64,000 nucleotides of DNA from Jejuia rubra (GCF_042684665.1 NZ_JBHULY010000039.1:124001-188000), one strand, 5' to 3'; shown: positions 28,196-37,047, counted from the first letter of the stretch. The notes: generated by a model from the sequence alone, not told the origin. Translations and numbers: made by a program.

Positions 28196-28252
28196 TGATA
28201 AAGGACAATAGAATATAAACTCTACGAAATTGTTAAATTTTGATAAAGGACA
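28196..28252 (+). repeat. 12-bp direct repeat upstream of gntR
   Basis: TGATAAAGGACA occurs perfectly at 28196-28207 and 28241-28252, 45 bp apart. The second copy runs into the full PUL operator; the first has only one good half-site (AAAGGACA) and could be an auxiliary site. The rest of 27943-28195 is AT-rich without an ORF or other recognised feature. Confidence 0.5.
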
Positions 28253-28264
28253 CAGCAGGATAGT
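28245..28264 (+). promoter_or_regulatory. PUL operator site 1 (upstream of gntR)
   Basis: AAAGGACACAGCAGGATAGT has two half-sites, AGGACA and AGGATA, 10 bp apart. A -7-like TTATTTTG (one mismatch to TAnnTTTG) begins 38 bp downstream of the site start, at 28283-28290. The site is 82 bp before the regulator start, so the regulator is likely autoregulated. Confidence 0.7.
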
Positions 28265-28346
28265 TATTGTTTTAATATCCTTTTATTTTGAGGTAAAACC
28301 TTCTAAAGTTTAAGAACAAATTTAAGCTAATCAGATTGTACAGGAA

Positions 28347-29348
28347 ATGCCAACTAAACTTATAAAATTAAAGAATTTAAGCAATAATGATTCCCCGAAA
28401 TATATTAAAATTGTAAATGCTTTTAAGGAATCTATTGAGACAAATGCTTTAAAAAAGGGCGAATCTATACCTTCGATAAACGAATTCAGTAAGGATTACA
28501 GTGTTTCAAGGGATACTGTTTATAAGGCTTACGTATTGCTTAAAAAACAGGGCTACATTCAGGCTACCCCCAACAAAGGTTATTACATATCTCAGAACAC
28601 TAAAAAGGTGCTTATGTTAATTAGCACTTTCAAGGCATACAAAGAAGTTTTTTATCACTCCTTTATGGGTTGCCTGCCCGATAATGTAATAGTTGATTTG
28701 CAGTTTCACCACTATAATATCAAAAATTTCAAGTCTATGCTGGATGTTGAAAACGGAAAGTATTATAAATATATTGTAATGGGTTTTGACCATCCAGACG
28801 TAGAAAGTACCCTTTCCAAAATTGACAGACATAAACTGTTGCTTATCGATTGGAAGGCTAATTTGAAATTGGCCGAAAATTATGTTTTTCAAGATTTCGG
28901 CAAAGCGTTTTATTCTTGTTTGGAAGACGCACTTCATTTATTTAAGAATTATGAAGCGTTATGTTTTATCTACCCTGAATATACACATCACCCTTATGAA
29001 AGTGTGTCATATTTCGAAAAGTTTTGTAATTCAAATCGTTTAGAATACAGTGTAAGTAATAATGGTTCAGAGCTGGTTGTTAAAAAGAAGACAGCCTATA
29101 TATGTGTGAACGATCGCATTTTATATGAATTACTTGGTCAATGTGCTGATGCCGATTTAATTGTAGGTAAGGATGTTGGAATTTTGTCATATAACGATAC
29201 CCCGTTAAAACGTTTTACTAAAAAAGGCATCTCCGTCATTTCGGTTGATTTTAGAGAATTTGGTAATAAAGTCGCCCAATTTATTACGGCCGATGCTCCA
29301 TTGCAGACATATTTAAAAACTAACCTAATTTTAAGGGAATCCCTTTAA
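28347..29348 (+). CDS. GntR-type transcriptional regulator with LacI-like sensor domain
   Basis: Residues about 12-85 form a GntR winged helix (KYIKIVNAFKESIETNAL, IPSINEFSKDYSVSRDTVYKAY, KQGYIQATPNKGYYIS). Residues about 88-333 look like a periplasmic-binding-protein/LacI-type effector domain. At 333 residues it fits Bacteroidota sugar-responsive GntR regulators. It is the only transcription factor in the PUL part of the window, stands at its left border, and has PUL operator site 1 in its own promoter. The effector is unknown; a uronate or keto-uronate intermediate would be reasonable. Confidence 0.9.
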   Translation: MPTKLIKLKNLSNNDSPKYIKIVNAFKESIETNALKKGESIPSINEFSKDYSVSRDTVYKAYVLLKKQGYIQATPNKGYYISQNTKKVLMLISTFKAYKEVFYHSFMGCLPDNVIVDLQFHHYNIKNFKSMLDVENGKYYKYIVMGFDHPDVESTLSKIDRHKLLLIDWKANLKLAENYVFQDFGKAFYSCLEDALHLFKNYEALCFIYPEYTHHPYESVSYFEKFCNSNRLEYSVSNNGSELVVKKKTAYICVNDRILYELLGQCADADLIVGKDVGILSYNDTPLKRFTKKGISVISVDFREFGNKVAQFITADAPLQTYLKTNLILRESL

Positions 29349-29397
29349 GTGCTTCTGATAAATCCATCTCCGTAAAACGGAAAAAAAAGCAAGTTTA

Positions 29398-29417
29398 TCA
29401 GGACAGAGCAGGACAGG
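29398..29417 (+). promoter_or_regulatory. PUL operator site 2 (uronate catabolic operon)
   Basis: TCAGGACAGAGCAGGACAGG is the best-conserved copy, a near-perfect direct repeat of CAGGACAG with 10-bp period. An exact -7 element TAGATTTG lies at 29436-29443, 38 bp from the site start. A leader of roughly 240 bp follows before the first gene at 29690; no ORF or strong hairpin is seen in it. Confidence 0.8.
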
Positions 29418-29689
29418 TTAAACATGTATGTTTTTTAGATTTGCTATAACTATTTGAGCATATGTCCCAAGTGCTTTTTCCAGGATCAAGAAGTTGAACT
29501 AAGGACATGATGTATGATTTATAGACTCAATAACAATATCTTCGAACAGATATACCCTTATTTCAAGAAAAAAAGCCATCTTGCAGATACATTTTCAGCA
29601 CAATATAGCTGAGCTTCGTTGGTTTCAAAAATAAGATAAACAAATTTTAACTGAATCAAATTAAATATAATTGAAGAACTAAGTAGAAA

Positions 29690-30517
29690 ATGGGAAAAAC
29701 AGTAGTAATAACCGGAGCAGGTGGGGTGCTTTGCAGTACTATGGCAGAGGCATTAGCAAAGGAAGGACATAAAATAGCCTTACTCGATTTAAACAAAGAT
29801 GCTGCCGACAAGGTTGCAGAAAAAATAAATAATGCCGGAGGCAAAGCCATTGGGGTAAAAGCCAACGTTTTAGAAAAAGACTCTTTGGTCTTGGCAAAAG
29901 AAGAGGTTAACAAGGCATTCGGTAAATGCGACATTTTAATTAACGGTGCGGGTGGAAATCATCCATTAGGTACAACTAGCAACCCGTTTTTACAAGCAGA
30001 AGACTTGCTGAACAAAACAGAAGGATTTAAAACCTTCTTTGATTTAGATCCAAAAGGAATTCAATTTGTGTTTAACTTAAATTTTATTGGAACCTTGTTG
30101 CCAACCCAAATTTTTGCCGAAGATATGGTAGGTCGGGATAACTGTAGTATTCTAAATGTATCGTCAATGAATGCATTTACACCCTTAACAAAAATACCAG
30201 CTTATAGCGGAGCAAAAGCCGCCGTGTCAAACTTTACACAATGGTTGGCCGTGCACTTTTCGAAAGTTGGTATTCGCGTAAACGCCTTGGCGCCCGGTTT
30301 TTTCTTAACTGAGCAGAATAGAACTTTGTTGACTAACGAAGATGGTAGTTTGACCCCAAGAGGAAATCAAATCATAGAACAAACACCTATGGGCAAATTT
30401 GGAGAGCCCGAGCATTTGGTGGGAACAACTTTATGGTTGTGCGGTGAAGGCGCATCATTTGTAACGGGTGTAGTCGTTCCAATTGATGGCGGATTTAGCG
30501 CATACAGCGGAGTTTAA
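29690..30517 (+). CDS. SDR-family D-mannonate oxidoreductase (fructuronate reductase)
   Basis: A 275-residue classical short-chain dehydrogenase: cofactor loop VITGAGGVLCSTMAEAL, an Asp-containing ALLDLN, INGAGG, and the catalytic YSGAKAA after the SSMNAFTP Ser region. A loop with FFDLDPKGIQFVFNLNFIG is typical of the SDR form that replaces classical UxuB and reduces fructuronate to mannonate. The following uxuA supports this. KduD (2-dehydro-3-deoxy-gluconate 5-dehydrogenase) is the main alternative, since kduI is also in the operon and no other kduD candidate is seen. First gene of the operon under operator site 2. Confidence 0.85.
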   Translation: MGKTVVITGAGGVLCSTMAEALAKEGHKIALLDLNKDAADKVAEKINNAGGKAIGVKANVLEKDSLVLAKEEVNKAFGKCDILINGAGGNHPLGTTSNPFLQAEDLLNKTEGFKTFFDLDPKGIQFVFNLNFIGTLLPTQIFAEDMVGRDNCSILNVSSMNAFTPLTKIPAYSGAKAAVSNFTQWLAVHFSKVGIRVNALAPGFFLTEQNRTLLTNEDGSLTPRGNQIIEQTPMGKFGEPEHLVGTTLWLCGEGASFVTGVVVPIDGGFSAYSGV

Positions 30518-30543
30518 TTAAAAGGAACAACAGATTTAAATTT

Positions 30544-31719
30544 ATGGAACAAACATGGCGATGGTACGGGCCCAATGATCCCGTTAGTTTATCGGATATT
30601 AAACAAGCAGGAGCTACTGGGGTAGTTTCTGCACTTCATCATATTAAAAATGGTGAAGTTTGGAGTGTTGATGAGATCCAAAAAAGAAAAGATATAATAG
30701 AAGAGGCGGGTTTAACCTGGAGCGTTGTGGAAAGCATCCCTGTTCATGAAAGTATTAAAACACGCTCTGGGAATTTTCAAAACTATATCGAAACCTATAA
30801 AACGAGTATTGAGAATTTGGCCAAATGTGGTATTAATATAGTATGCTACAATTTTATGCCAGTATTGGATTGGACAAGAACAGATTTAGGTTTTGAGGTG
30901 TCAGATGGCTCAAAGGCCTTACGATTTGATGTAGTGGCATTTGCCTGTTTTGAGCTGTACCTATTAAAACGACCAGGAGCGGAAAATAGTTATTCTGAAG
31001 CACAGAAGGAGAAGGCCAAAGCTTATTTCGATAATCTTTCAGAAGAAGGAAAAACGCAATTAATAAATAATATTATCGCAGGGCTTCCTGGAGCTGAGGA
31101 AGGATATACCTTGGAGCAGTTTCAGCTTGTGTTAGATACATATAAGGATATTGATGCTCAAAAATTGAAGGAGCATTTAGTGGCATTTCTAAAGGAAATC
31201 ATTCCTGTGGCCGCCGAGAACAATGTTTTAATGTGTATCCATCCTGACGATCCTCCATATCCTATTTTAGGATTGCCAAGAGTAGTGAGTACCGAGTCAG
31301 ACTATGCCTATTTATTCGATAATGTTCCCGATAGGGCCAACGGTATTACCTTCTGCACGGGCTCCCTTGGCGTAAGGGGCGATAATGACTTGGTGAAAAT
31401 ATTCAAGCGTTTTGCCGATCGCGCACATTTCCTTCACCTAAGAAGTACAAAGCGCGACGAGCATGGTAATTTTTACGAGGCCAACCATTTGGAAGGCGAT
31501 GTGGACATGTACAGTATTGTGAAAGAAGTTCTAGCAGAAGAAAAAAGAAGGCGTGCCGAAGGACGTGCCGATTTTGCAATTCCGGTAAGACCGGACCATG
31601 GCCATCAAATGCTTGACGATTTACATAAAAAAACCAACCCTGGCTATTCGGGAATTGGCAGATTGCGAGGCCTGGCCGAGTTAAGAGGATTGGAATACGG
31701 TTTAAAACAAACAATATAA
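30544..31719 (+). CDS. uxuA: mannonate dehydratase
   Basis: UxuA dehydrates D-mannonate to 2-keto-3-deoxygluconate in the glucuronate pathway. The family start MEQTWRWYGPNDPVSLSDI is present, as are the metal-site segments MCIHPDDPPYPILGLPR and FCTGSLGVRGDN, HLRSTKRDEHGNFYEA and the PVRPDHGHQM end. The 391-residue length is usual. It lies 26 bp after the SDR gene and 14 bp before kduI. Confidence 0.97.
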   Translation: MEQTWRWYGPNDPVSLSDIKQAGATGVVSALHHIKNGEVWSVDEIQKRKDIIEEAGLTWSVVESIPVHESIKTRSGNFQNYIETYKTSIENLAKCGINIVCYNFMPVLDWTRTDLGFEVSDGSKALRFDVVAFACFELYLLKRPGAENSYSEAQKEKAKAYFDNLSEEGKTQLINNIIAGLPGAEEGYTLEQFQLVLDTYKDIDAQKLKEHLVAFLKEIIPVAAENNVLMCIHPDDPPYPILGLPRVVSTESDYAYLFDNVPDRANGITFCTGSLGVRGDNDLVKIFKRFADRAHFLHLRSTKRDEHGNFYEANHLEGDVDMYSIVKEVLAEEKRRRAEGRADFAIPVRPDHGHQMLDDLHKKTNPGYSGIGRLRGLAELRGLEYGLKQTI

Positions 31720-31733
31720 ATTGAATTAAAGAA

Positions 31734-32576
31734 ATGAAAGTACACTACGAAACGCGATACGCATCAAGCCCAAAAGCTGTAAAACAGTATGATACCAAAG
31801 AGTTAAGAGATGAGTTTTTAATTGATAATTTAATGCAGGAAGACCAGTTGGTTTTGGTCTATACACATTACGACAGATATATGGCGGGTTCAGCCGTACC
31901 GGTGAAAGCCCCAATTGCTTTGGAAACCATCGACCCGTTAAAATCATCATATTTTTTAGAAAGACGGGAAATAGGCATTATCAATGTTGGTGGTGACGGT
32001 ATTGTTGAAGTAAATGGAGAGGTTTATGAGCTAACGCTAAAAGATGCACTTTACATTGGTAGCGGCAACGAAAATGTAGTTTTTAAAAGTGTAGATTCAA
32101 AAAAACCTGCAAAATTTTACCTCAACTCGGCCCCGGCCCACAGGAATTATCCAACAAAAAAAGTAAGTAAGGCAGAAGCCAATAAAATTGAATTGGGGTC
32201 TTTAGAAACGGCAAACCATCGCACTGTGAACCAACAAATAATTGGTGGTATTGTAGATACGTGCCAATTGCAAATGGGGATGACCGAGCTTAAAACGGGT
32301 AGTGTTTGGAATACCATGCCAGCACACGTTCACGACAGAAGAATGGAAATCTATTATTATTTGGATATTCTTGAAGGTCAAGCCGTATGCCATTTTATGG
32401 GGCAACCACAAGAAACACGCCACATTTGGATGCAGAACCACCAAGCAGTTATTTCTCCGCCATGGTCGATCCACTCTGGTTCGGGAACTTCAAACTATAC
32501 GTTTATTTGGGGTATGGCTGGGGAGAATTTAGATTATGGCGATATGGATGTTGCCAAAATAACCGAATTAAGATAG
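31734..32576 (+). CDS. kduI: 5-dehydro-4-deoxy-D-glucuronate isomerase
   Basis: KduI isomerises 5-keto-4-deoxyuronate, the linear form of the unsaturated uronate released after polysaccharide-lyase action, to 2,5-diketo-3-deoxygluconate. The 280-residue cupin has the zinc-binding segment PAHVHDRRMEIYYY and a C-terminal SPPWSIHSGSGTSNYTFIWG. Its presence shows that the locus processes lyase products as well as saturated glucuronate. It lies within the tightly spaced operon. Confidence 0.97.
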   Translation: MKVHYETRYASSPKAVKQYDTKELRDEFLIDNLMQEDQLVLVYTHYDRYMAGSAVPVKAPIALETIDPLKSSYFLERREIGIINVGGDGIVEVNGEVYELTLKDALYIGSGNENVVFKSVDSKKPAKFYLNSAPAHRNYPTKKVSKAEANKIELGSLETANHRTVNQQIIGGIVDTCQLQMGMTELKTGSVWNTMPAHVHDRRMEIYYYLDILEGQAVCHFMGQPQETRHIWMQNHQAVISPPWSIHSGSGTSNYTFIWGMAGENLDYGDMDVAKITELR

Positions 32577-32594
32577 AACTTATATATACCTAAT

Positions 32595-33773
32595 ATGAAT
32601 GCAAGCCTATACAAGGTTTTGGTAGCCATAATGATATGTTTAACCTCATGTCAACATCAAGCTCAGTATATTGTAACAGTGGAAAATCCATTGGATATTG
32701 AACGCTCTTTTGAAACTATTGAAATCAATAAGTCTGATTTGAAAATGGCAGAGAATGCGGAATTTGAGCATTTGTCGGTCAAGGATTCAGAAAGTAATAC
32801 CTTCCTCATATCACAATTTGTAGATGAAGACGGAGATGGAAATGCCGATGTAATGCTCTTTCAACCTCAGATGGGAGCCAATGAAATAAAAACGTTTCAA
32901 TTGGTAAAAGCTGAATCCTCTAAGGTACCTGAATCTTCAGATTACTGTTATTCAAGGTTTGTCCCAGAGCGCACTGACGATTATGCCTGGGAAAATAACA
33001 AAGTGGCCTTTAGAACTTTTGGGCCTACCGCTCAAAAAATGGTAGAAGATTCCGTAAAAGGGGGTACCTTGACCAGCGGTATTGATGCATGGCTGAAAAA
33101 GGTAGATTACCCAATTATAAACAAGTGGTATGCCGAAGATCAAAAAGAAAAGGGAGCCTATCATAAGGACAAAGGCGAAGGTTTGGATAATTTTCATGTT
33201 GGTGTAAGTCGCGGTGTTGGAGGCATAGCGGTTAAGAGTGATTCAATCTATTATATTTCCAAAAATTTTACCAAATGGAAGACGATTGCCACTGGCCCAA
33301 TACGAACAAGTTTTATTTTGGAATATGCGGATTGGGATGCTGGAGGGAACAAAATTTCAGAAAGGAAACACATATCGTTAGATTATGGGAGTCATCTTTC
33401 AAAATTTAAGATTGAATTGAAAGGTGCAGAAACCATCTATGCGGGATTAACACTCCATGAAAAGGATGGTGAGCCCACCGAAAATCAAACTTCGGGATGG
33501 GTGTCTTATTGGCAACCTCATGGGGATTCAGAATTAGGGACAGCTATAGTTGTGCCAAATGATAATATGGTATCAAGCGTTCTCTTTGACACACCTTTAA
33601 AGGATCAAAGTAACCTATTTGCTGAAATTAAAGTGGAAAATGGAGTTGCAATGTATTATGCTGGCTTTGGGTGGAAAGAGTCAAAAGATTTTACCTCCAA
33701 GTCTAAATGGGAAAACTATCTGGATGAATTTTCACTAAAAATTAATAATCCACTTAAAGTAACTATTGATTAA
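32595..33773 (+). CDS. DUF4861 family lipoprotein
   Basis: A signal peptide with lipobox LTSC (Cys19) precedes about 370 residues matching the DUF4861 family as I recognise it (WYAEDQKEKGAYHKDKGEGLDNFHVG, SRGVGGIA, GWVSYWQPHG). The body looks like a beta-sandwich with conserved aromatic and acidic residues. The family occurs in uronate-polysaccharide loci but no activity can be assigned. As a lipoprotein it must act outside the cytoplasm, although all other genes of the operon are cytoplasmic, so a role on imported oligosaccharides in the periplasm is likely. Confidence 0.8.
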   Translation: MNASLYKVLVAIMICLTSCQHQAQYIVTVENPLDIERSFETIEINKSDLKMAENAEFEHLSVKDSESNTFLISQFVDEDGDGNADVMLFQPQMGANEIKTFQLVKAESSKVPESSDYCYSRFVPERTDDYAWENNKVAFRTFGPTAQKMVEDSVKGGTLTSGIDAWLKKVDYPIINKWYAEDQKEKGAYHKDKGEGLDNFHVGVSRGVGGIAVKSDSIYYISKNFTKWKTIATGPIRTSFILEYADWDAGGNKISERKHISLDYGSHLSKFKIELKGAETIYAGLTLHEKDGEPTENQTSGWVSYWQPHGDSELGTAIVVPNDNMVSSVLFDTPLKDQSNLFAEIKVENGVAMYYAGFGWKESKDFTSKSKWENYLDEFSLKINNPLKVTID

Positions 33774-33780
33774 GTGATTT

Positions 33781-35187
33781 ATGAAAGCTAAAAACTTTAT
33801 TTCGGACAATTTTATTTTGCAAACTGAGGTCGCCAGAGAGCTTTATCATTCTTACGCCAAGGATTTGCCAATAATAGATTATCATAACCACCTTTCGGCC
33901 AAGGAAATTGCAGAAAATAAGCCTGTTAAAAATATTTCCGAAGCATGGCTTAAGGGAGACCATTATAAATGGCGGGCAATGCGTGCTAATGGTATAGAGG
34001 AGATTTATATCACAGGTTCGGCTACATCAAATAAAGAGAAATTTCTAAAATGGGCTCAGACCGTGCCGTACACATTGCGTAATCCTCTGTTTCATTGGAA
34101 CCAATTGGAACTTAAGCGCTATTTTGGTGTTGACGACATCTTGCAACCCAGCAACGCAGAAGATATCTACAAAAAATGCAATGCTATTTTGGAGGATAGA
34201 ACGCCCGCGCAATTGCTCGAGGATATGAAGGTAGAAGTAGTGTGTACCACCGACGATCCAACAGATGATTTATACTACCATCAAGAGATTGCAAAATCTG
34301 ATTTCTTCACAAAGGTATTTCCAACATTTAGGCCGGATACGCTGATGCTCATTAAGGACGGCACTTATTTAAACTACCTCGAAAAACTAGCCACGTGCGT
34401 TGGTTTCAAAATTGATAGTATTGAAGCACTTTTTAAGGCTATTGATGAAAGGATCGAATTTTTTAATGACAACGGTTGCAGGCTTTCAGACTATGGTATA
34501 AGTGGCGCTTTTGCTTATATAGATTTTAACGAAGAAGAAGTTGACTTAATATTTAAGAACAAGTTAAAAGGAGAATCGCTTTCGGAGCAAGATGCCCAAA
34601 AATTCCGTTCCGCTGTTTTACTTCATTTAGGTAAAAAATACCATGAAAAAGAGTGGGTACAGCAATTCCATTTAGGAGTGATTAGAAATAATAATGATCA
34701 TTTACAGAATATGGTCGGTGCTGATGCTGGCTGTGATTCCATTGGAGACTACACAATGATAGATAGTCTATCTAAATTTCTCAATGCGTTAAGCAGTACT
34801 AACCAGTTAGCCAAAACAATAACTTATAACCTTAACCCATCGCAAAATGAAACCTTTGCCACTATGATGGGTAATTTTCAAAATTCAGATTGCCCAGGCA
34901 AGATGCAATGGGGTTCAGCCTGGTGGTTTTTAGATCAGAAAGATGGTATTGAAAACCAGATAAATTGTTTGTCTAATATGGGGCTATTAAGTAGATTTGT
35001 CGGGATGCTTACCGATAGCAGGAGCTTTTTGTCGTTTCCACGGCATGAGTATTTCAGGCGTATTTTGTGCAATTTATTGGGAGAGGATGTTGAGCGAGGC
35101 CTATTGCCTGACGACTTAGAGTTTCTTGGTAAAATGGTTCAAGACATCTGCTATTACAACGCTAAGAATTATTTTGATTTTAATTAA
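33781..35187 (+). CDS. uxaC: glucuronate (uronate) isomerase
   Basis: UxaC converts D-glucuronate to fructuronate (and galacturonate to tagaturonate). The 468-residue amidohydrolase-fold protein shows the N-terminal IIDYHNHLSAKEIAENK metal site, the WKWRAMR-like region HYKWRAMRANG, and a C-terminal SWPRHEYFRR-like segment (LSFPRHEYFRRILC). With the SDR and UxuA it completes glucuronate to KDG. No altronate genes (uxaA/uxaB) are seen, so galacturonate is not the evident substrate. Last gene of the operon. Confidence 0.97.
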   Translation: MKAKNFISDNFILQTEVARELYHSYAKDLPIIDYHNHLSAKEIAENKPVKNISEAWLKGDHYKWRAMRANGIEEIYITGSATSNKEKFLKWAQTVPYTLRNPLFHWNQLELKRYFGVDDILQPSNAEDIYKKCNAILEDRTPAQLLEDMKVEVVCTTDDPTDDLYYHQEIAKSDFFTKVFPTFRPDTLMLIKDGTYLNYLEKLATCVGFKIDSIEALFKAIDERIEFFNDNGCRLSDYGISGAFAYIDFNEEEVDLIFKNKLKGESLSEQDAQKFRSAVLLHLGKKYHEKEWVQQFHLGVIRNNNDHLQNMVGADAGCDSIGDYTMIDSLSKFLNALSSTNQLAKTITYNLNPSQNETFATMMGNFQNSDCPGKMQWGSAWWFLDQKDGIENQINCLSNMGLLSRFVGMLTDSRSFLSFPRHEYFRRILCNLLGEDVERGLLPDDLEFLGKMVQDICYYNAKNYFDFN

Positions 35188-35316
35188 TACAATTCAACTA
35201 ATTTGAATACATTTGGCTTTACGGCCGATTTTGATTATGCTTTTTTATAGAGGGTAGCGATTTAAACGTAGTTTTCTTAGAATATTTAACTAGAAATATA
35301 TTAACCAACATAAATT

Positions 35317-36615
35317 ATGAGTAAAACAAATAAGATTGGGAATTATCGCTATCGAATCTTGGCGTTGTTAATGTTTGCAACAACGATCAATTATTTTGAC
35401 AGAAGTATAATTGGTGTGATGGCACCTACACTAGAAAAAATGTTTGGGTGGACAAATACTGACTATGCAAATATTATGATCTCCTTCAAAGTAGCTTATG
35501 CAATTGGTATGCTTTCAATGGGTGGTTTAATTGATCGTTTGGGGACTAAAAAAGGGTACGTGCTATCCATTGGTCTTTGGAGTGTGTTTGGAATGCTACA
35601 TGCAGCTGTGCGTCCAGGTTTTAGCGTTATAGGATTCGCAGCGGCCCGATTTGGTTTAGGTTTTGGAGAGTCGGGTAACTTCCCTGCCGCCATTAAAACT
35701 ACAGCAGAATGGTTTCCCAAAAAAGACCGCGCTTTTGCAACTGGATTATTTAATGCCGCTACTAGTATTGGAGCAATTGCAGCTCCCTTTGTTATTGGTT
35801 GGATTGTCCATGAAAATGGAAAAAACTGGCAAATACCATTTCTAATTACAGGTGTTCTTAGTGCAATCTGGGTATTTTTATGGTTAAGAACTTATAAGAA
35901 ACCTGAGGCACATCCAAAGGTATCCAAAGAAGAGTTGGCTTATATTCAAGAAGATTCTGAGGCTGAAAATGAAGAAAAGCTACCATGGAAGGCTGTTGCA
36001 GGAAAACGTCAAACTTGGGCATTTGCTTTAGCCAAAGTTACGGATGCAGTTTGGTGGTTCTATCTTTTTTGGGGTGCTAAATTTTTAGCTGAAACCTTTG
36101 ATGTAAATATTAAAAATATAGCTTTACCTTTCTTTGTAATTTATATATTGGCAGATGGAGGAAGTATATTAGGAGGATACCTGTCAGGAGTGTTTATAAG
36201 AAAGGGGTGGTCCGTAAATAAAGCAAGAAAAATAACTTTACTCATTTGTGGACTCATAATTCTTCCTGTAGCTTTTGTTGCTATAACAGATAACAAATGG
36301 TTGGCAATTTGTTTGATGGGCTTAGGAGCCGCGGGTCACCAAGCCTGGTCGGCCAATATATTCACTTTAGCATCTGATGTGTTTCCTAAAAAGGCCACAG
36401 CATCGGTAGTTGGAATTGGTGGAATGGTTGGTGCTGTTGCCGGTATTGTTGCCGATTTTGCTCTAGGATCTGTTTTAGATCAGGCCGGTAATACAGGATA
36501 CTTTTGGGCATTCTTAATTGCTGGTTCTAGTTACCTAATAATCTTAGGATTTGTGCATTTAATTATGCCAAAAATGACACCGATGGATGAAAACTTAAAC
36601 CTAATAGAGGGGTAG
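35317..36615 (+). CDS. MFS transporter, hexuronate (ExuT)-type
   Basis: A 432-residue twelve-helix major facilitator. The first helix carries the ACS/ExuT-like ATTINYFDRSIIGVMAPTL, and the loop 2-3 motif GGLIDRLGTKKGY is present. It probably brings glucuronate or unsaturated uronate from periplasm to cytoplasm for the enzymes just upstream. The 129-bp gap before it has no copy of the PUL operator; a TAGTTTTC (35269-35276) might be a weak -7. It could also be served by read-through. Confidence 0.9.
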   Translation: MSKTNKIGNYRYRILALLMFATTINYFDRSIIGVMAPTLEKMFGWTNTDYANIMISFKVAYAIGMLSMGGLIDRLGTKKGYVLSIGLWSVFGMLHAAVRPGFSVIGFAAARFGLGFGESGNFPAAIKTTAEWFPKKDRAFATGLFNAATSIGAIAAPFVIGWIVHENGKNWQIPFLITGVLSAIWVFLWLRTYKKPEAHPKVSKEELAYIQEDSEAENEEKLPWKAVAGKRQTWAFALAKVTDAVWWFYLFWGAKFLAETFDVNIKNIALPFFVIYILADGGSILGGYLSGVFIRKGWSVNKARKITLLICGLIILPVAFVAITDNKWLAICLMGLGAAGHQAWSANIFTLASDVFPKKATASVVGIGGMVGAVAGIVADFALGSVLDQAGNTGYFWAFLIAGSSYLIILGFVHLIMPKMTPMDENLNLIEG

Positions 36616-36637
36616 GCAGGTTATGATATAATGACCT

Positions 36638-36674
36638 TAAAGGCTACAATCAAAATTCTTGGCAGTAGCCTTTA
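36638..36674 (+). terminator. hairpin after the MFS gene, possible terminator
   Basis: TAAAGGCTAC (36638-36647) and GTAGCCTTTA (36665-36674) pair over 10 bp with a 17-nt loop. The T tract that follows is poor. From here to 37108 the region holds no ORF apart from the SusC promoter elements listed next. Confidence 0.5.
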
Positions 36675-36993
36675 TCTATGAATGTCTCTTTTATATTGGA
36701 AGGGTTATTTTGTGTGATTCACTTATTGTAAACCAAGATGGTTTAAATAAATATGTCTCCTGGATCGATAAATTCTTCTGATATCACTAGGGCTACCCCG
36801 GTTGTTTGATTTGTAAGATCAAAAACCTTAATGAATGAGTAATAAGAATAATATTGATGGTTTTATTTAAGAGTAATACTATTATTAAAAACCTTTAAAA
36901 TATTGAGAAAAACTATGTTGAACCTAACATTTTGATAAACAATTCAGGTCAGCATAGCTTTGGTACACATATTTTCGTAAAAATGCTGTTCTA

Positions 36994-37013
36994 ACAGGAT
37001 AGAACAGGATACG
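36994..37013 (+). promoter_or_regulatory. PUL operator site 3 (upstream of the SusCD operon)
   Basis: ACAGGATAGAACAGGATACG contains the ACAGGATA half-site twice, 10 bp apart. A -7-like TAAAATTG (one mismatch) lies at 37032-37039, again 38 bp from the site start. It is 95 bp before the first SusC start. Confidence 0.75.
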
Positions 37014-37014
37014 A

Positions 37015-37047
37015 ATACCTAACTTTAATCGTAAAATTGTTAGGTAT
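37015..37047. promoter_or_regulatory. 9-bp inverted repeat across the SusC promoter
   Basis: ATACCTAAC (37015-37023) and GTTAGGTAT (37039-37047) are perfect reverse complements separated by 15 bp. They flank the -7 element and directly follow operator site 3. This could be a second-factor binding site or a leader hairpin at the start of the transcript. Confidence 0.55.

Noticed and set aside
29344..29397. TCCGTAAAACGGA hairpin after gntR as a terminator
   Set aside because: Only 5 bp of stem, followed by A residues rather than T residues on the coding strand.
29690..36615. Galacturonate/pectin as the target glycan
   Set aside because: uxaC could serve galacturonate, but uxuA and a mannonate-type SDR indicate glucuronate, and no altronate genes, pectin lyase or pectinesterase is present; the sulfatase-GH78 fusion points to sulfated rhamnose.
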